A program made the position numbers and the translations under genes. A DNA stretch of 36,950 bases from Thiohalocapsa halophila (GTDB taxonomy: Bacteria; Pseudomonadota; Gammaproteobacteria; Chromatiales; Chromatiaceae): positions 1-36,950 of the forward strand of contig NZ_NRRV01000057.1 in assembly GCF_016583825.1 (NCBI RefSeq). Reading direction: 5' to 3'. Positions 22,878 through 30,972 of the stretch are shown one piece after another. The stretch's first letter is position 1. Every line of letters begins with the position of its first letter. The notes under the pieces are model-generated. The model was not told where the DNA came from and did no database searches. It worked only from the letters and a program-made list of their open reading frames with translations.

Positions 22878-24454
22878 AACCAGTGATCGTCGTGGGTGAC
22901 GCAGATGACGGTCAGGCCATCGGCCTTCAGCGCCGGCAGCACGTCTTCGTAGAAGTGTCGGCGAAAGTCCGGGTCCTGGTCCGCGGCGAGCTCGTCGAGC
23001 ACCAGGATGGGCCGTTCTTTCAGCAGCGCGGCGAGCAGGGCGATGCGCTTCTTCTGCCCGGTGGACAGCGCGAGGTTGCTGAAGCCCTGCGCGGTGTAGC
23101 GGGTCTTCTCGGCCAGCCCCAGCTCGGCCAGGCCGCGGTTCACGTCCGCCGGATCGATCTCCGGCCGGCCATACAGGCGCTCGAACAAGTGTGAGTCCGT
23201 GAAGACGGTGGCGAAGCGGGTCCGGTAGCCCGGGCGCGTGTCGTCGTCGATTGCCTGCCCGTCCAGCAGCACGCGCCCGGCCTGCGGCCGATAGAGTCCG
23301 GTGAGCAGCTTCAGGAGCGTCGACTTGCCGCTGCCGTTGCCGCCGACGATAAAGACCAGCTCGCCCCGGCACAGGGTCAGGTCCAGTGGGCCGACCGCGA
23401 AGGCGTCGGTGCCGCCATCGGCATACCGAAAGCCGACGCCGTCCAGGACGATGCGCTCGAAGGCCGGCCGGCCTTCGATGAACGTGGCGCCGGGCGTGAG
23501 GCCGTCGGCCGCGGCCACGGCCTTGTCCACCCGTACCTCCAGGTCATAGAGCGCGCCCACCGCGGCGTCCACCTTGGCCATCATCGGCAGCGCGCTCGCC
23601 AGGGTCAGCATCGGGTCGGTCAAGAACAGGGTCGTGGCGGTGACGGTCAGCACCGTTTCCGCCGACGCCGGCACCAGCGCCGGCACCAGGAAGACCACCA
23701 GGGCCAGCACCAGATAGCCGGCGCCCCGGGTGAGCAGGATTTCGCGCATCTGACGCCGGTTGGAGGCGCGGCGCACCGCCTCGGTCTGCCGGCACAGCCC
23801 GGCCAGCTCCGCGGCCACGCCGTCGCCGACGCGGCGGTCCGCCATGACCTCCTTGAAGCCCGCGAGCTGCCCCGCCATCCGGTCCGCGAAGCGCGCGTCG
23901 GCGGCGTCGGCACGGGACAGCTCCCCGGCCGTGATGCGGAAGTGGCTCACCAGAAAGGGCAGCAGGACGCCGAGCACCAACAGCAGCGTCAGCGCGCTCG
24001 CCGGCGACACCCAAAACAGATAGGCGAGTGCGCAGGCGAGCATCAGCACGGACTTGGCGCCCCGCACCAGCAGCAGCACGCCCTGGGAGAGCATGCCCGC
24101 GTCCCGCAGCAGCGGGTCGAAGGCGGCGAGACCGCCCTGCCCTTCGACAAAGCGAAGACCGCAGCGACGGACCTTCTCGGCGACCCGCAGGCGCACCCGG
24201 CGCAGGCTGGTCTCCACGGCGCGCACCGACTCGGTTGCCGCATAGCGCTGGGCGCCGTTGTTGATGGACCAGGCGAGCAGGAACAGCGCCGGCGTCTCCA
24301 GCCCGAGCTGGCCCGCGGCGATGCGGTCGGCGGAGGCGTTGACCACCATCATCATCAGCGTGACCGCGGCGCCGGCGAGCCCGGCCATCGCGACGATCTG
24401 CCCGCGCGGGGCATCGCTCTCCCGCGCGAAGAGCCGGACGATGCTCAGCGCCAT
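22817..24454 (-). CDS. SyrD/PvdE-type (cyclic peptide) ABC exporter, half transporter B
   Basis: The 545-residue protein has an N-terminal six-helix membrane domain (about 1-310) and a C-terminal ATPase. The Walker A is GGNGSGKST near 371, the signature is LSTGQKKR rather than LSGGQ near 463, the Walker B is ILVLDE, and the H-loop is VTHDD. The LSTGQ variant and single-chain layout match the SyrD/PvdE family that exports lipopeptides, siderophore precursors or cyclic peptides to the periplasm. The upstream half transporter (24519-26249) is a close paralogue, so the two may form a heterodimer. The ATG at 24454 follows the upstream gene by 64 bp; a longer frame to 24571 overlaps its neighbour and looks spurious. 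It converges with the Ntn hydrolase gene. Confidence 0.88.
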   Translation of the reverse strand: MALSIVRLFARESDAPRGQIVAMAGLAGAAVTLMMMVVNASADRIAAGQLGLETPALFLLAWSINNGAQRYAATESVRAVETSLRRVRLRVAEKVRRCGLRFVEGQGGLAAFDPLLRDAGMLSQGVLLLVRGAKSVLMLACALAYLFWVSPASALTLLLVLGVLLPFLVSHFRITAGELSRADAADARFADRMAGQLAGFKEVMADRRVGDGVAAELAGLCRQTEAVRRASNRRQMREILLTRGAGYLVLALVVFLVPALVPASAETVLTVTATTLFLTDPMLTLASALPMMAKVDAAVGALYDLEVRVDKAVAAADGLTPGATFIEGRPAFERIVLDGVGFRYADGGTDAFAVGPLDLTLCRGELVFIVGGNGSGKSTLLKLLTGLYRPQAGRVLLDGQAIDDDTRPGYRTRFATVFTDSHLFERLYGRPEIDPADVNRGLAELGLAEKTRYTAQGFSNLALSTGQKKRIALLAALLKERPILVLDELAADQDPDFRRHFYEDVLPALKADGLTVICVTHDDHWFYVADRVLAVSDGRLVERAG

Positions 24455-24518
24455 GGCGCCTGCCCGAAGCTGATGTCCGATGCGACCGAGACGTAGAAGC
24501 GCTCGCCGCGCGCGGCGC

Positions 24519-26249
24519 TCATGCCCCGTCTCCAGGGCTGCCGCCGTGGCCCTGCTCAAGCAAGCGCCCATCGCGCATGCGGAGTACGCGGTCGGCGACG
24601 TGGAAATAGTGGTCGTCGTGGGTGACGCAGACCAGGGTCAAGCCTTGTTCCTTGAGCGCGGGGAGCATCTCCTCGTAGAAGCGGCGGCGGAACGGCGGGT
24701 CCTGGTCCGCGGCGAGCTCGTCGAGCACCAGGATCGGCCGCTCCTTGCCCAGCGCCGCGAGCAGGGCGATGCGCTTGCGCTGCCCGGTGGACAGCGCCAG
24801 GTCGGTGAAGCCGCCTGCGGTATAGCGGGTCTTTCCGGCGAGGCCCAGCTCGGCGAGCCGCTCGTTCACCGCCGCCGGGTCGACGTCCGGCTGCCCGTGG
24901 AGGCGCTCGAACAGGTGGAAGTCCGTGAACACCGTCGCGAACAGGGTGCGATAGGCCGGGCGCGCGTCATCGGCAATCGCCTTGCCATCCAGCAGCACGC
25001 GTCCGGCGGCGGGGCGGTAGAGCCCGGTGAGCAGCTTCAGCAGTGTCGACTTGCCGCTGCCGTTGCCGCCGACGATGAACACCAGCTCGCCGCGGCGCAG
25101 CGTCAGGTCCAGCGGCCCCACGGCAAACGCGGTCTGCTTGTCCCCCAGGGATGCCTCGCCGATTGCCGCGTCGGCGAGGTCGTAGTGGAAGCCGACCCCG
25201 GCGAGCTCGATGCGCTCGAAGCCGCGCGGCCCGACGGCCGGCGGCAGATCATCCGCCGCGGCGGACGCATGGTCGAGACGGGCCTCCAGCGCATAGAGGT
25301 CGCTGACCGCGGCGTCGAAGCGTCCGAGCACGGGGATCGCGGCGGCCAGCTCGCCGACGGGCCCGAACAGGAACAGCACGGCCGTGGCCAGCTCGTGGCT
25401 CATGCCGCCGTCCTGGCCCAGGGTCAGGGGCACCGCGAACATGACGGCGAACATCAGCAGCGACAGCATGGAGCTGGCGAAGTTGATGTCGCGCACATGC
25501 CGCTCGGTGGCCGCGAGCTTGGCATCCAGCGACTCCCGGGAGATACGACCCAGGTCCGCGAGGAGCCCGTCGCTCAGGCGGCGGTCCATCACCACGTCCG
25601 AAAACCCGCTGACCAGCTCCCCGAAGCGGTGGAAGAAGCGCCCCTCGACGGCGGCTGCCCGTTGCAGCAGTGACCGGGTGCCCTCGTAGCCGGCGCCCAG
25701 TACCGGCAACGTCACCGCCAGGATGGCGACGATGGCCACCAGACTGGCCGGCGACAGCAGCGCCAGGTAGATGCAGACGAACGCCAGCACCGACAGCGCC
25801 TGCGCCGCGAGCACCAGCAGCACGGTGCCCTGGGAGATGACGCCGATCCTGGTCAGCGGCGCATAGGCATCGATGCCGCCCTGCGCCTCGACGACGCGCA
25901 GGCTGCTGCGGCGCAGCTTCTCGGCAACACGGATCTTGATGCCGGCAATGGCGCCCTCCACGGCGTCGCTGGAGCGGCTCAATACCAGCCACTGTGCCGC
26001 CGCCGAGGCCGCGAAGACGCCGCCGAACGCCAGCGCCAGCAGCCAGCGCTCCTCGCCCGCGTAGATGCCCTCGGCGGCGAGGTTGATCAGCGCCAGCAGC
26101 AGCGCCTCGCCGAGACCAGCCAGCAGGATCGCGAGCCCGATCAGCACCCAGCGCGCGTCCACCTCGTCAGCGAGGAAGCGATACAGGTGGCGTCCGGAGC
26201 GCTGGCGCGTCGAATCGCCACGCCGGCGGTGCTGCGGCTGGTTGCTCAT
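24519..26249 (-). CDS. SyrD/PvdE-type (cyclic peptide) ABC exporter, half transporter A
   Basis: The 576-residue protein has an N-terminal tail, six membrane helices (about 34-310) and an ATPase domain: Walker A GGNGSGKS at 394-401, signature LSTGQ at 486-490, Walker B ILVLDE at 506-511 and H544 in VTHDD. From the Walker A region to the end it is almost superimposable on half transporter B, which indicates a tandem gene duplication. No peptide synthetase, precursor peptide or siderophore gene lies within the window, so the exported substrate is unknown; the neighbouring exported Ntn hydrolase might process it (inference). It is the first gene of the pair and is probably cotranscribed with half transporter B. 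The promoter should lie in 26250-26719. Confidence 0.88.
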   Translation of the reverse strand: MSNQPQHRRRGDSTRQRSGRHLYRFLADEVDARWVLIGLAILLAGLGEALLLALINLAAEGIYAGEERWLLALAFGGVFAASAAAQWLVLSRSSDAVEGAIAGIKIRVAEKLRRSSLRVVEAQGGIDAYAPLTRIGVISQGTVLLVLAAQALSVLAFVCIYLALLSPASLVAIVAILAVTLPVLGAGYEGTRSLLQRAAAVEGRFFHRFGELVSGFSDVVMDRRLSDGLLADLGRISRESLDAKLAATERHVRDINFASSMLSLLMFAVMFAVPLTLGQDGGMSHELATAVLFLFGPVGELAAAIPVLGRFDAAVSDLYALEARLDHASAAADDLPPAVGPRGFERIELAGVGFHYDLADAAIGEASLGDKQTAFAVGPLDLTLRRGELVFIVGGNGSGKSTLLKLLTGLYRPAAGRVLLDGKAIADDARPAYRTLFATVFTDFHLFERLHGQPDVDPAAVNERLAELGLAGKTRYTAGGFTDLALSTGQRKRIALLAALGKERPILVLDELAADQDPPFRRRFYEEMLPALKEQGLTLVCVTHDDHYFHVADRVLRMRDGRLLEQGHGGSPGDGA

Positions 26250-26719
26250 GGCGCGGATTGTCGCCGCCTTGCCTGCGCCGGGTAAATGTCAGCGCGGGAT
26301 GAGATCTGCCCGGCGCGACGATAGGACTCGCCAGCACAAGACCGAGGCTTGGCGAAGAGTTTTCCTGCTCTGCGGAGTCGCATTCCTGATCCGCCATCCC
26401 GCTGATGGGCTGCGCTCGCTGCACGCGCGGCTGCCGGACTTCCCCTGGAAGAGACCGGCTATGTCCTGCCCTTTGGGCGCTGTTGCTGGAACGGTTCGGG
26501 GGCTCGCGGGGCACGGTGCTGGTCGCCGACCCCGGCGGCAAGGACGTGTTCATCTGAAGCCCGGGCGACGGCGCCGAGCCCGGCATGAAGGTCAAACAGC
26601 CGGCGTAGGACCTTGGAGCCGCTCAGGGCGCCGGCTCTTGCCATCGCGGCATCAGCACCATGAGTAACGCCTCTGGGACGCCGCGGGATAAAGCCGTCCA
26701 TTGCGCGCCGGCACCCCCA
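26250..26719. other. 470-bp gap upstream of the exporter genes
   Basis: No gene is supported on either strand. A short plus-strand frame ending near 26557 (ERFGGSRGTVLVADPGG) looks protein-like but has no start, no family match that I know and no ribosome binding site; it may be a relic. Confidence 0.5.
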
Positions 26720-26824
26720 TCAAAGCGGGATGTCCGCCAGAGGATTCAAGTGCCGCACCCCGGGAAAACGCTTCAAGTCGTTGTCGGCCGAGTAGATGAC
26801 GGCACCCTGCTCGATGAGCATCAT
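26720..26824 (-). pseudogene. vapC: vapC (PIN toxin) relic with internal deletion
   Basis: The frame begins with ATG at 26824, overlapping the antitoxin stop (ATGA), and encodes only 34 residues: an N-terminal MMLIE as in VapC starts, joined directly to a VapC-like C-terminus (VIYSADNDLKRFPGV, then HLNPLADIPL). The catalytic core of about 90 residues is missing, so the product cannot be an active PIN ribonuclease. An in-frame internal deletion explains the structure best. Confidence 0.75.
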
Positions 26825-27087
26825 CGACTTTGGTCCGACTTCTCGGCAATGGCCTCGTCCTCCAGGGCGTCGGCGAGTGCCCGCGCCTTCACCAGGTCGA
26901 ACGCCGCCCGCGGTTTCCCGAGGGAGTGGGGCTCGAGCCGACAGCGAGCGGGCTGGGGTCGATCAAGTGCCGACAGCCCCGCGCGCAGTGCCTGCTCCAC
27001 CACCTGTCGAAAGGGCTGTCCGGAAGCACGGACGCGCTGCTTCAGGTCGTCGAGGAGTTGGTCTTCAATGGTCGATGTGGTGCGCAT
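26821..27087 (-). CDS. vapB: VapB-type ribbon-helix-helix antitoxin
   Basis: The 88-residue protein starts with the ribbon-helix-helix pattern MRTTSTIEDQLLDDLKQR, followed by the helix PFRQVVEQALRAGL; the C-terminal half would bind a VapC toxin. In VapBC systems it represses its own promoter and neutralises the toxin ribonuclease. The downstream toxin gene is reduced to a 34-residue relic, so the antitoxin is an orphan. The ATG at 27087 is taken as start. It may now serve only as a DNA-binding protein or be decaying neutrally. Confidence 0.75.
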   Translation of the reverse strand: MRTTSTIEDQLLDDLKQRVRASGQPFRQVVEQALRAGLSALDRPQPARCRLEPHSLGKPRAAFDLVKARALADALEDEAIAEKSDQSR

Positions 27088-27378
27088 CTTGATGACTTCA
27101 GTGTCGCTGTCACGATGTCCGCCGTAACATAGCGCAAGCCCGTTGCAGGGTGTCTCGTTTCGCTCGACTCGATAGGGGCAGCCGCACGCAGCCGGGCGTT
27201 GGGCGCGAGCACCCCATGGCGGCAGTGGCGATCCCTCCGGGGCGGCGGCACGGCGGCACGGCGGGCGGACAGACCGGCGGCGTGGCGATGCAGCCCGAGG
27301 ATCCGGGGCTTGGCTGTGGCCGGTGCCTTCGGGCTAAGCTTGCCGACATCGATGCACTTGCCGCTTCCTGCGAGGCCG

Positions 27379-28731
27379 ATGTCTCCGCGCCCAGACCAGC
27401 CAAGCCCGGGCGAGCCCGGCGCCCCGAGCCCGAGCCCGACCTCGCCGAGCCCCAAGGGCAGTTGCTCCGATGACAAGCACTCGGCGTCGGAGCGCGCCGT
27501 GCCAGCCAGCCCGCTGTCGGTGACCAGCGTCTATCTGCCGACGGTCGCCGCCTGCGCCGAGGCCCTGAGCGCGATCACGGCCAAGGCGCAAGCGGCGCAC
27601 GCGCAGGGGGTGGAAGTCCCGAGCGACCACTACGAAGCCCTGCTGGCATCGCCGAAGGTTGCCGGCATGGCGCCAATGGACGAGCAGGGCTCCACCAATG
27701 CGCGCCGGCGCTGGCTCTGCCGCGGCACCCTGACCTACGCTCAGGCGCTGGCGGTGGCCCGCGGCGGCCGGGTGCTCGGTGTCCGGGCCCTGCCCGAAAC
27801 CGGGCAAGTCACCACCGACTGTCCCTGCGGACTCGGCTTCGCCGTCGGCTACGCCCGTGCCCGCTGGGCCGGGGCCGATGACGACAAGGCCATTGCGCAG
27901 GCGCTGGCCTGGCAGCTCGCGACCGACGACGAGCGCCACCAAGCGGGGGTCGGCGGGCTGATCGCCGCGCGCCTGCGCGGGGATGCGGGCAAGGCGTCAA
28001 CCCTCAGCAGCGCCGCTGCCGGCATCGCGCAGTCGCCGGCGGGACGCTCCACGATGGACGCCGCCCTGGGCGCTGCCAGGTCACTGACCGGCAGGGCCGG
28101 AAGCGCCCTCGCCGGCGCCCCGATGCGGGCCAACCCCGTGGTCTCGACGCTGACGGCCGTCGTGAATCTGGACCTCTACCGCGCCGCGCTGGCGCGCAGC
28201 ATCTCCTGGCGGCAGTTCACGAAGAACCTGGTGGTGAAGACCTCCGGCGCCGTCACCGCCGCCGGCGGCTGGGTGACCGGTGCGGCGGCCGGCTCGGTGG
28301 TGGGCGGCCCCATCGGCGCCCTGATCTGCGGTCTGCTCGGTGCCGCCGGCGGCGGCACGGCCGGCGCGTCCGCCGCCAAGCAGGTCGCGGACCGGATCGT
28401 GCCGGAAGATGCACAACGGTTGCTGGCCATCGTGCGCGGGGTCAGCGAGGCAGCGGCCTGGGAGCATCTGCTGGTGGATGCGGAAGTGGAGACGCTGGCC
28501 GCGCGCCTGACGGAGCGGGTCACGCCCGCTTGGCTGCGCCGGCTCTATCGCGCGGGACGCGAAGACGATGGCGGCACCTGGCAGGAGACATGGGTGCGGG
28601 CGCACGCTGCACGCGAAGTGCGGCAGCTATGTCAGGACATCGTCGCGCAACGCACGCCCATCGAGCCGCCGTCGATGGAGCGGGTGGAAGCGATTCTGGC
28701 TCATATCGACGCCACCGCCGATCCGGCGTAG
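27379..28731 (+). CDS. Hypothetical membrane protein with glycine-zipper segment
   Basis: I do not recognise a named family. The frame encodes up to 450 residues with a Pro/Ser-rich N-terminus, a soluble part with SVTSVYLPTVAACAEALS and VTTDCPCGLGFAVGYARARW, and a hydrophobic glycine-zipper stretch near residues 290-335 (AAAGSVVGGPIGALICGLL, then AAGGGTAGASAAKQ). It ends in a helical C-terminus, VEAILAHIDATADPA. The zipper may insert in a membrane. The start is uncertain: ATG 27379 has a weak GAGG, while GTG 27499 has GGAG six bases upstream and would drop the low-complexity leader, leaving 410 residues. The C-terminal coding end and its downstream flank are duplicated at 29371-29460. Confidence 0.7.
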   Translation: MSPRPDQPSPGEPGAPSPSPTSPSPKGSCSDDKHSASERAVPASPLSVTSVYLPTVAACAEALSAITAKAQAAHAQGVEVPSDHYEALLASPKVAGMAPMDEQGSTNARRRWLCRGTLTYAQALAVARGGRVLGVRALPETGQVTTDCPCGLGFAVGYARARWAGADDDKAIAQALAWQLATDDERHQAGVGGLIAARLRGDAGKASTLSSAAAGIAQSPAGRSTMDAALGAARSLTGRAGSALAGAPMRANPVVSTLTAVVNLDLYRAALARSISWRQFTKNLVVKTSGAVTAAGGWVTGAAAGSVVGGPIGALICGLLGAAGGGTAGASAAKQVADRIVPEDAQRLLAIVRGVSEAAAWEHLLVDAEVETLAARLTERVTPAWLRRLYRAGREDDGGTWQETWVRAHAAREVRQLCQDIVAQRTPIEPPSMERVEAILAHIDATADPA

Positions 28732-28780
28732 TCGCCCACGCTGTGGCCCGGATCATGCCGGCACTGCGCCGGCAATGGCG
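28691..28780. repeat. 90-bp duplicated junction, copy 1
   Basis: This segment covers the last codons of the glycine-zipper gene and the following ATG frame (MPALRRQWR at 28755). It matches 29371-29460 without gaps at 68 of 90 positions by hand count, a constant offset of 680 bp. It shows that the gene end and the start of the next gene were duplicated. Confidence 0.7.
28757..28773 (+). terminator. Hairpin after the glycine-zipper gene
   Basis: GCCGGC and GCCGGC pair around ACTGC, 26 bp past the stop. There is no T-run, and the sequence lies in the duplicated junction, so it may be only structure. Confidence 0.25.
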
Positions 28781-28845
28781 ATTTGCATGTACGAAGCGCA
28801 TGCAATACCTGGTGTCCGATCACAGCCCCTTCCCGAGGTGATGCG

Positions 28846-29100
28846 ATGGCCAGGCTCACGGTGCGTCAAATTGATCGAGCCGACAAGGAATGGCTCCAGA
28901 ACGAGGCCGCGCGACAGCAGCTCTCGATGGAGGAACTGGTTCGGCGCTTGATTCATGTGAAACGGCAACAGTCGATGGAGAAAAGCAGCCCGTCGGACAT
29001 CGTGCGGCGTCATTTTGGGCCCCAAGGGGGAATCGATTTGGGCGAGCGCCGGAGATTCGGCTTCGATATGCCCACTTTTCCGGAAGCGGATGCGCCATGA
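28846..29100 (+). CDS. FitA-like ribbon-helix-helix antitoxin
   Basis: The 84-residue protein begins MARLTVRQIDRADKEWLQ and continues with a helix SMEELVRRLIHV, the pattern of FitA/StbC-type antitoxins that pair with FitB PIN toxins. The C-terminal part (SPSDIVRRHFGPQGGIDLG) would hold the toxin. GAGG lies about 7 bases before the ATG. The toxin frame starts in the overlapping ATGA but stops after 22 codons, so the antitoxin has no active partner here. It sits between the two copies of the 90-bp junction repeat. Confidence 0.75.
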   Translation: MARLTVRQIDRADKEWLQNEAARQQLSMEELVRRLIHVKRQQSMEKSSPSDIVRRHFGPQGGIDLGERRRFGFDMPTFPEADAP

Positions 29101-29165
29101 GTGGCGATGCTTACCTGCTGGATACCAATGTAGTCTCCGAGCGGAGTTTCGCAACTGCGGACTGA
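29097..29165 (+). pseudogene. Truncated PIN-domain toxin (FitB/VapC-like)
   Basis: The 22-codon frame reads MSGDAYLLDTNVVSE before diverging. YLLDTNVVSE is the classic N-terminal strand and first catalytic Asp of PIN toxins. Everything after it is lost, so the product is inactive. Its start overlaps the antitoxin stop by ATGA, the normal coupling. Confidence 0.75.
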
Positions 29166-29434
29166 CGCTGATAAACCCCTGGGGTCATGATGAATAGGAC
29201 GGCAACGGCCGGCCTCTTGCAATCATCCTTCGGAACAAGATTGCCGCTCTGATTGTCGCCCGCGGCTGCGACGATCTGTTTGCACCGAGGGGCTGGCACT
29301 CGAGGGCAACCAAGACACGCTGGCAGCGGCGGTCGAGCAGGCCTTCATCGACGCCGACGCCAAGCGCAAGCCGTCCTGGCTCACATCGACGCCGCCGCCC
29401 GTCAGGCGTCGTCACCAACGCGGAGGCCCGGACC
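29166..29434. other. Relic stretch between the toxin stub and the kinase pseudogene
   Basis: No intact gene. A frame from about 29292 reads LALEGNQDTLAAAVEQAFIDAD and, in the next frame, VLAHIDAAARQA, the counterpart of the glycine-zipper gene's C-terminus. This looks like the frameshifted 3' end of a duplicated glycine-zipper gene. Confidence 0.5.
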
Positions 29435-29460
29435 ATGAGCCCATCGCATCGGCAATGGCG
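29371..29460. repeat. 90-bp duplicated junction, copy 2
   Basis: This is the partner of 28691-28780. It spans the VLAHIDAAA relic and the ATG (29435) of the substrate-binding protein/kinase pseudogene, whose first residues (MSPSHRQWR) correspond to MPALRRQWR in copy 1. Confidence 0.7.
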
Positions 29461-30271
29461 CGAGCAGGGCGGGCGATGGATGCGGCGCCCGCATCGGCCG
29501 GCCCCGCGGCAGGCCAAGCTCGCCGCGCTGCTGCTCGTCAGGGCGACCTGGACCTGCGCACCGGGCACCTAGGCCGCGGACGGGCCGGATGCCACCGCGT
29601 CGAGCGCACCAGCAGCCGCAACCCAGGCCCGATCGCCCGCCGCTGCCGATTCGATCGGCAACGCCGCCGCGGCAGCCGCCGCCCGCCGCGACCCCGCACT
29701 GCTGCGAGTCGCGCTGCTGTACGGGCCGCCGACGCTGAATACGATCTTCGCCGCCGCACCGTCAACGACCGTGCCCGGCGCGCAGCTGTTCGCGAGCCTG
29801 TTCCGGCTCGACGCCGCCGGCGAGCCGCAGCCCTACCTGGCCCGGCGCTGGTCCTTCTCGCCCGGGCGCGACACGCTGCCCGTCCATCTGGCGCCCGACG
29901 CGCTGTTTCACGACGGTACGCCAATCACGTCGATGGATGTCGCCTTCTCGATCCTGGCCACCCGCGACCACCACGGCTTCAACACCATGCTCGAGGCGGT
30001 GGAGCGGGTGGACACCCCGGACCCGCTCACCGCCGTCATCCGCCTGCGCCATCCGCACCCGGCCCTGTTCAAGGCCCTGGCGGTGCCCTTGACGCCGATC
30101 CTGCCCGCGCACGTCTACGGCGACGGCACGCCGCTTCGCGAGCACCCGGCCAACTGGCGCCCGGGGGGCTCCGGCCCGTTCCGCTTCAAGTCCCTTGAGC
30201 CCGGCGCGGACATCGAGCTGACCCGCTTCGCCGACGGCTCGACCCGCTGCGGCTGCGCCAGGTCCTGCTAA
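29435..30271 (+). pseudogene. Decayed extracellular solute-binding protein family 5 domain
   Basis: The ATG at 29435 has GGAGG eight bases upstream and leads into a signal-peptide-like segment, LAALLLVRATWTCAPGT. An in-frame TAG at 29570-29572 interrupts it. The same frame then encodes the N-terminal part of a peptide/nickel-type solute-binding protein (SBP_bac_5): LLYGPPTLNTIF, PYLARRWSFSPGRDT, FHDGTPITSMDVAFSI and GGSGPFRFKSLEPGADIEL. The domain stops after about 230 residues, where a deletion joins it to kinase sequence at about 30240. Function is lost. It may once have been a sensor domain fused to the kinase fragments that follow, or a separate gene. Confidence 0.8.
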
Positions 30272-30926
30272 ACCTGGTCGGCAATGCGATCAAGTACACC
30301 GAGCGCGGCGCCGTGCGCCTACACGCCGAGACCCTGCACGACGCCGACGGCAGGCCGCGACTGCGCCTGTGCGTCGAGGACACGGACCCGGGCATTCCGG
30401 CCCGGGCGCAGGAGCGGTTGTTCCAGCCCGCCGGACCTGGTGCTGATGGACCTCGCAATGCCCGGCTGGTGCGGCTATGCCGGCGCCCATGCCGTGCCCG
30501 TCGCCACCGACCGGCCCGACCTGCCGGTGGTCGTCGTCTCGGCGACGCCGCTGTCCGACGACGACGCGCGCGCTGGGCTTCGTCGCGGCGCTGATGAAGC
30601 CCGTGGAGACCGCGGCGCTGGTGGAGGCCATCGGCAAGGTCCTGGGCCTGGAGTGGGCCACGTCACCTCCGCCGTCGAGCGACCGGTCCGCCGCCGATGC
30701 CGGTGATCGCAGGCAACCGGACCGGCCGGCGCAGACCCCGGCACAGCGCGGGCTCGCGGAGGCCGCGTGGGCGATGCCGCCGCCCGCAGAGGCCATGCTG
30801 CACGTCCCGATCCGCAGCAAGATGATCGAGGCCCGGCTCAGCGCTCAGCCGGAGCCGCCACAAGCCGAGCCGCCTGAGGCTGCGCTCGCCGCGCCGCCCG
30901 GGGCGTTGCCGCGGCGACCATGCTAG
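30242..30926 (+). pseudogene. Fragments of a hybrid histidine kinase (HATPase and receiver)
   Basis: After a frame change the sequence encodes the N-box part of a HATPase domain (RQVLLNLVGNAIKYTERGAV, then LRLCVEDTDPGIPARAQERLFQP). It then jumps by deletion into a receiver domain (PDLVLMDLAMPGWCGYAGAHA; VVVVSATPLSDDDARA), and after another frame change into GFVAALMKPVETAALVEAIGKVLGLEW. HisKA, the rest of the HATPase and the receiver N-terminus are missing. The order and the LGLEW ending resemble the intact kinase at 17493-20276. It is non-functional. Confidence 0.8.
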
Positions 30927-30972
30927 GCTTGTAGGCGAGCTGACCGACGCCGCACCAGCGAGCCGAAATACC

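Noticed and set aside
26437..26557. Plus-strand protein-like stretch ERFGGSRGTVLVADPGG
   Set aside because: No start codon with a ribosome binding site, short, and no recognised family; kept only as a note in the gap annotation.
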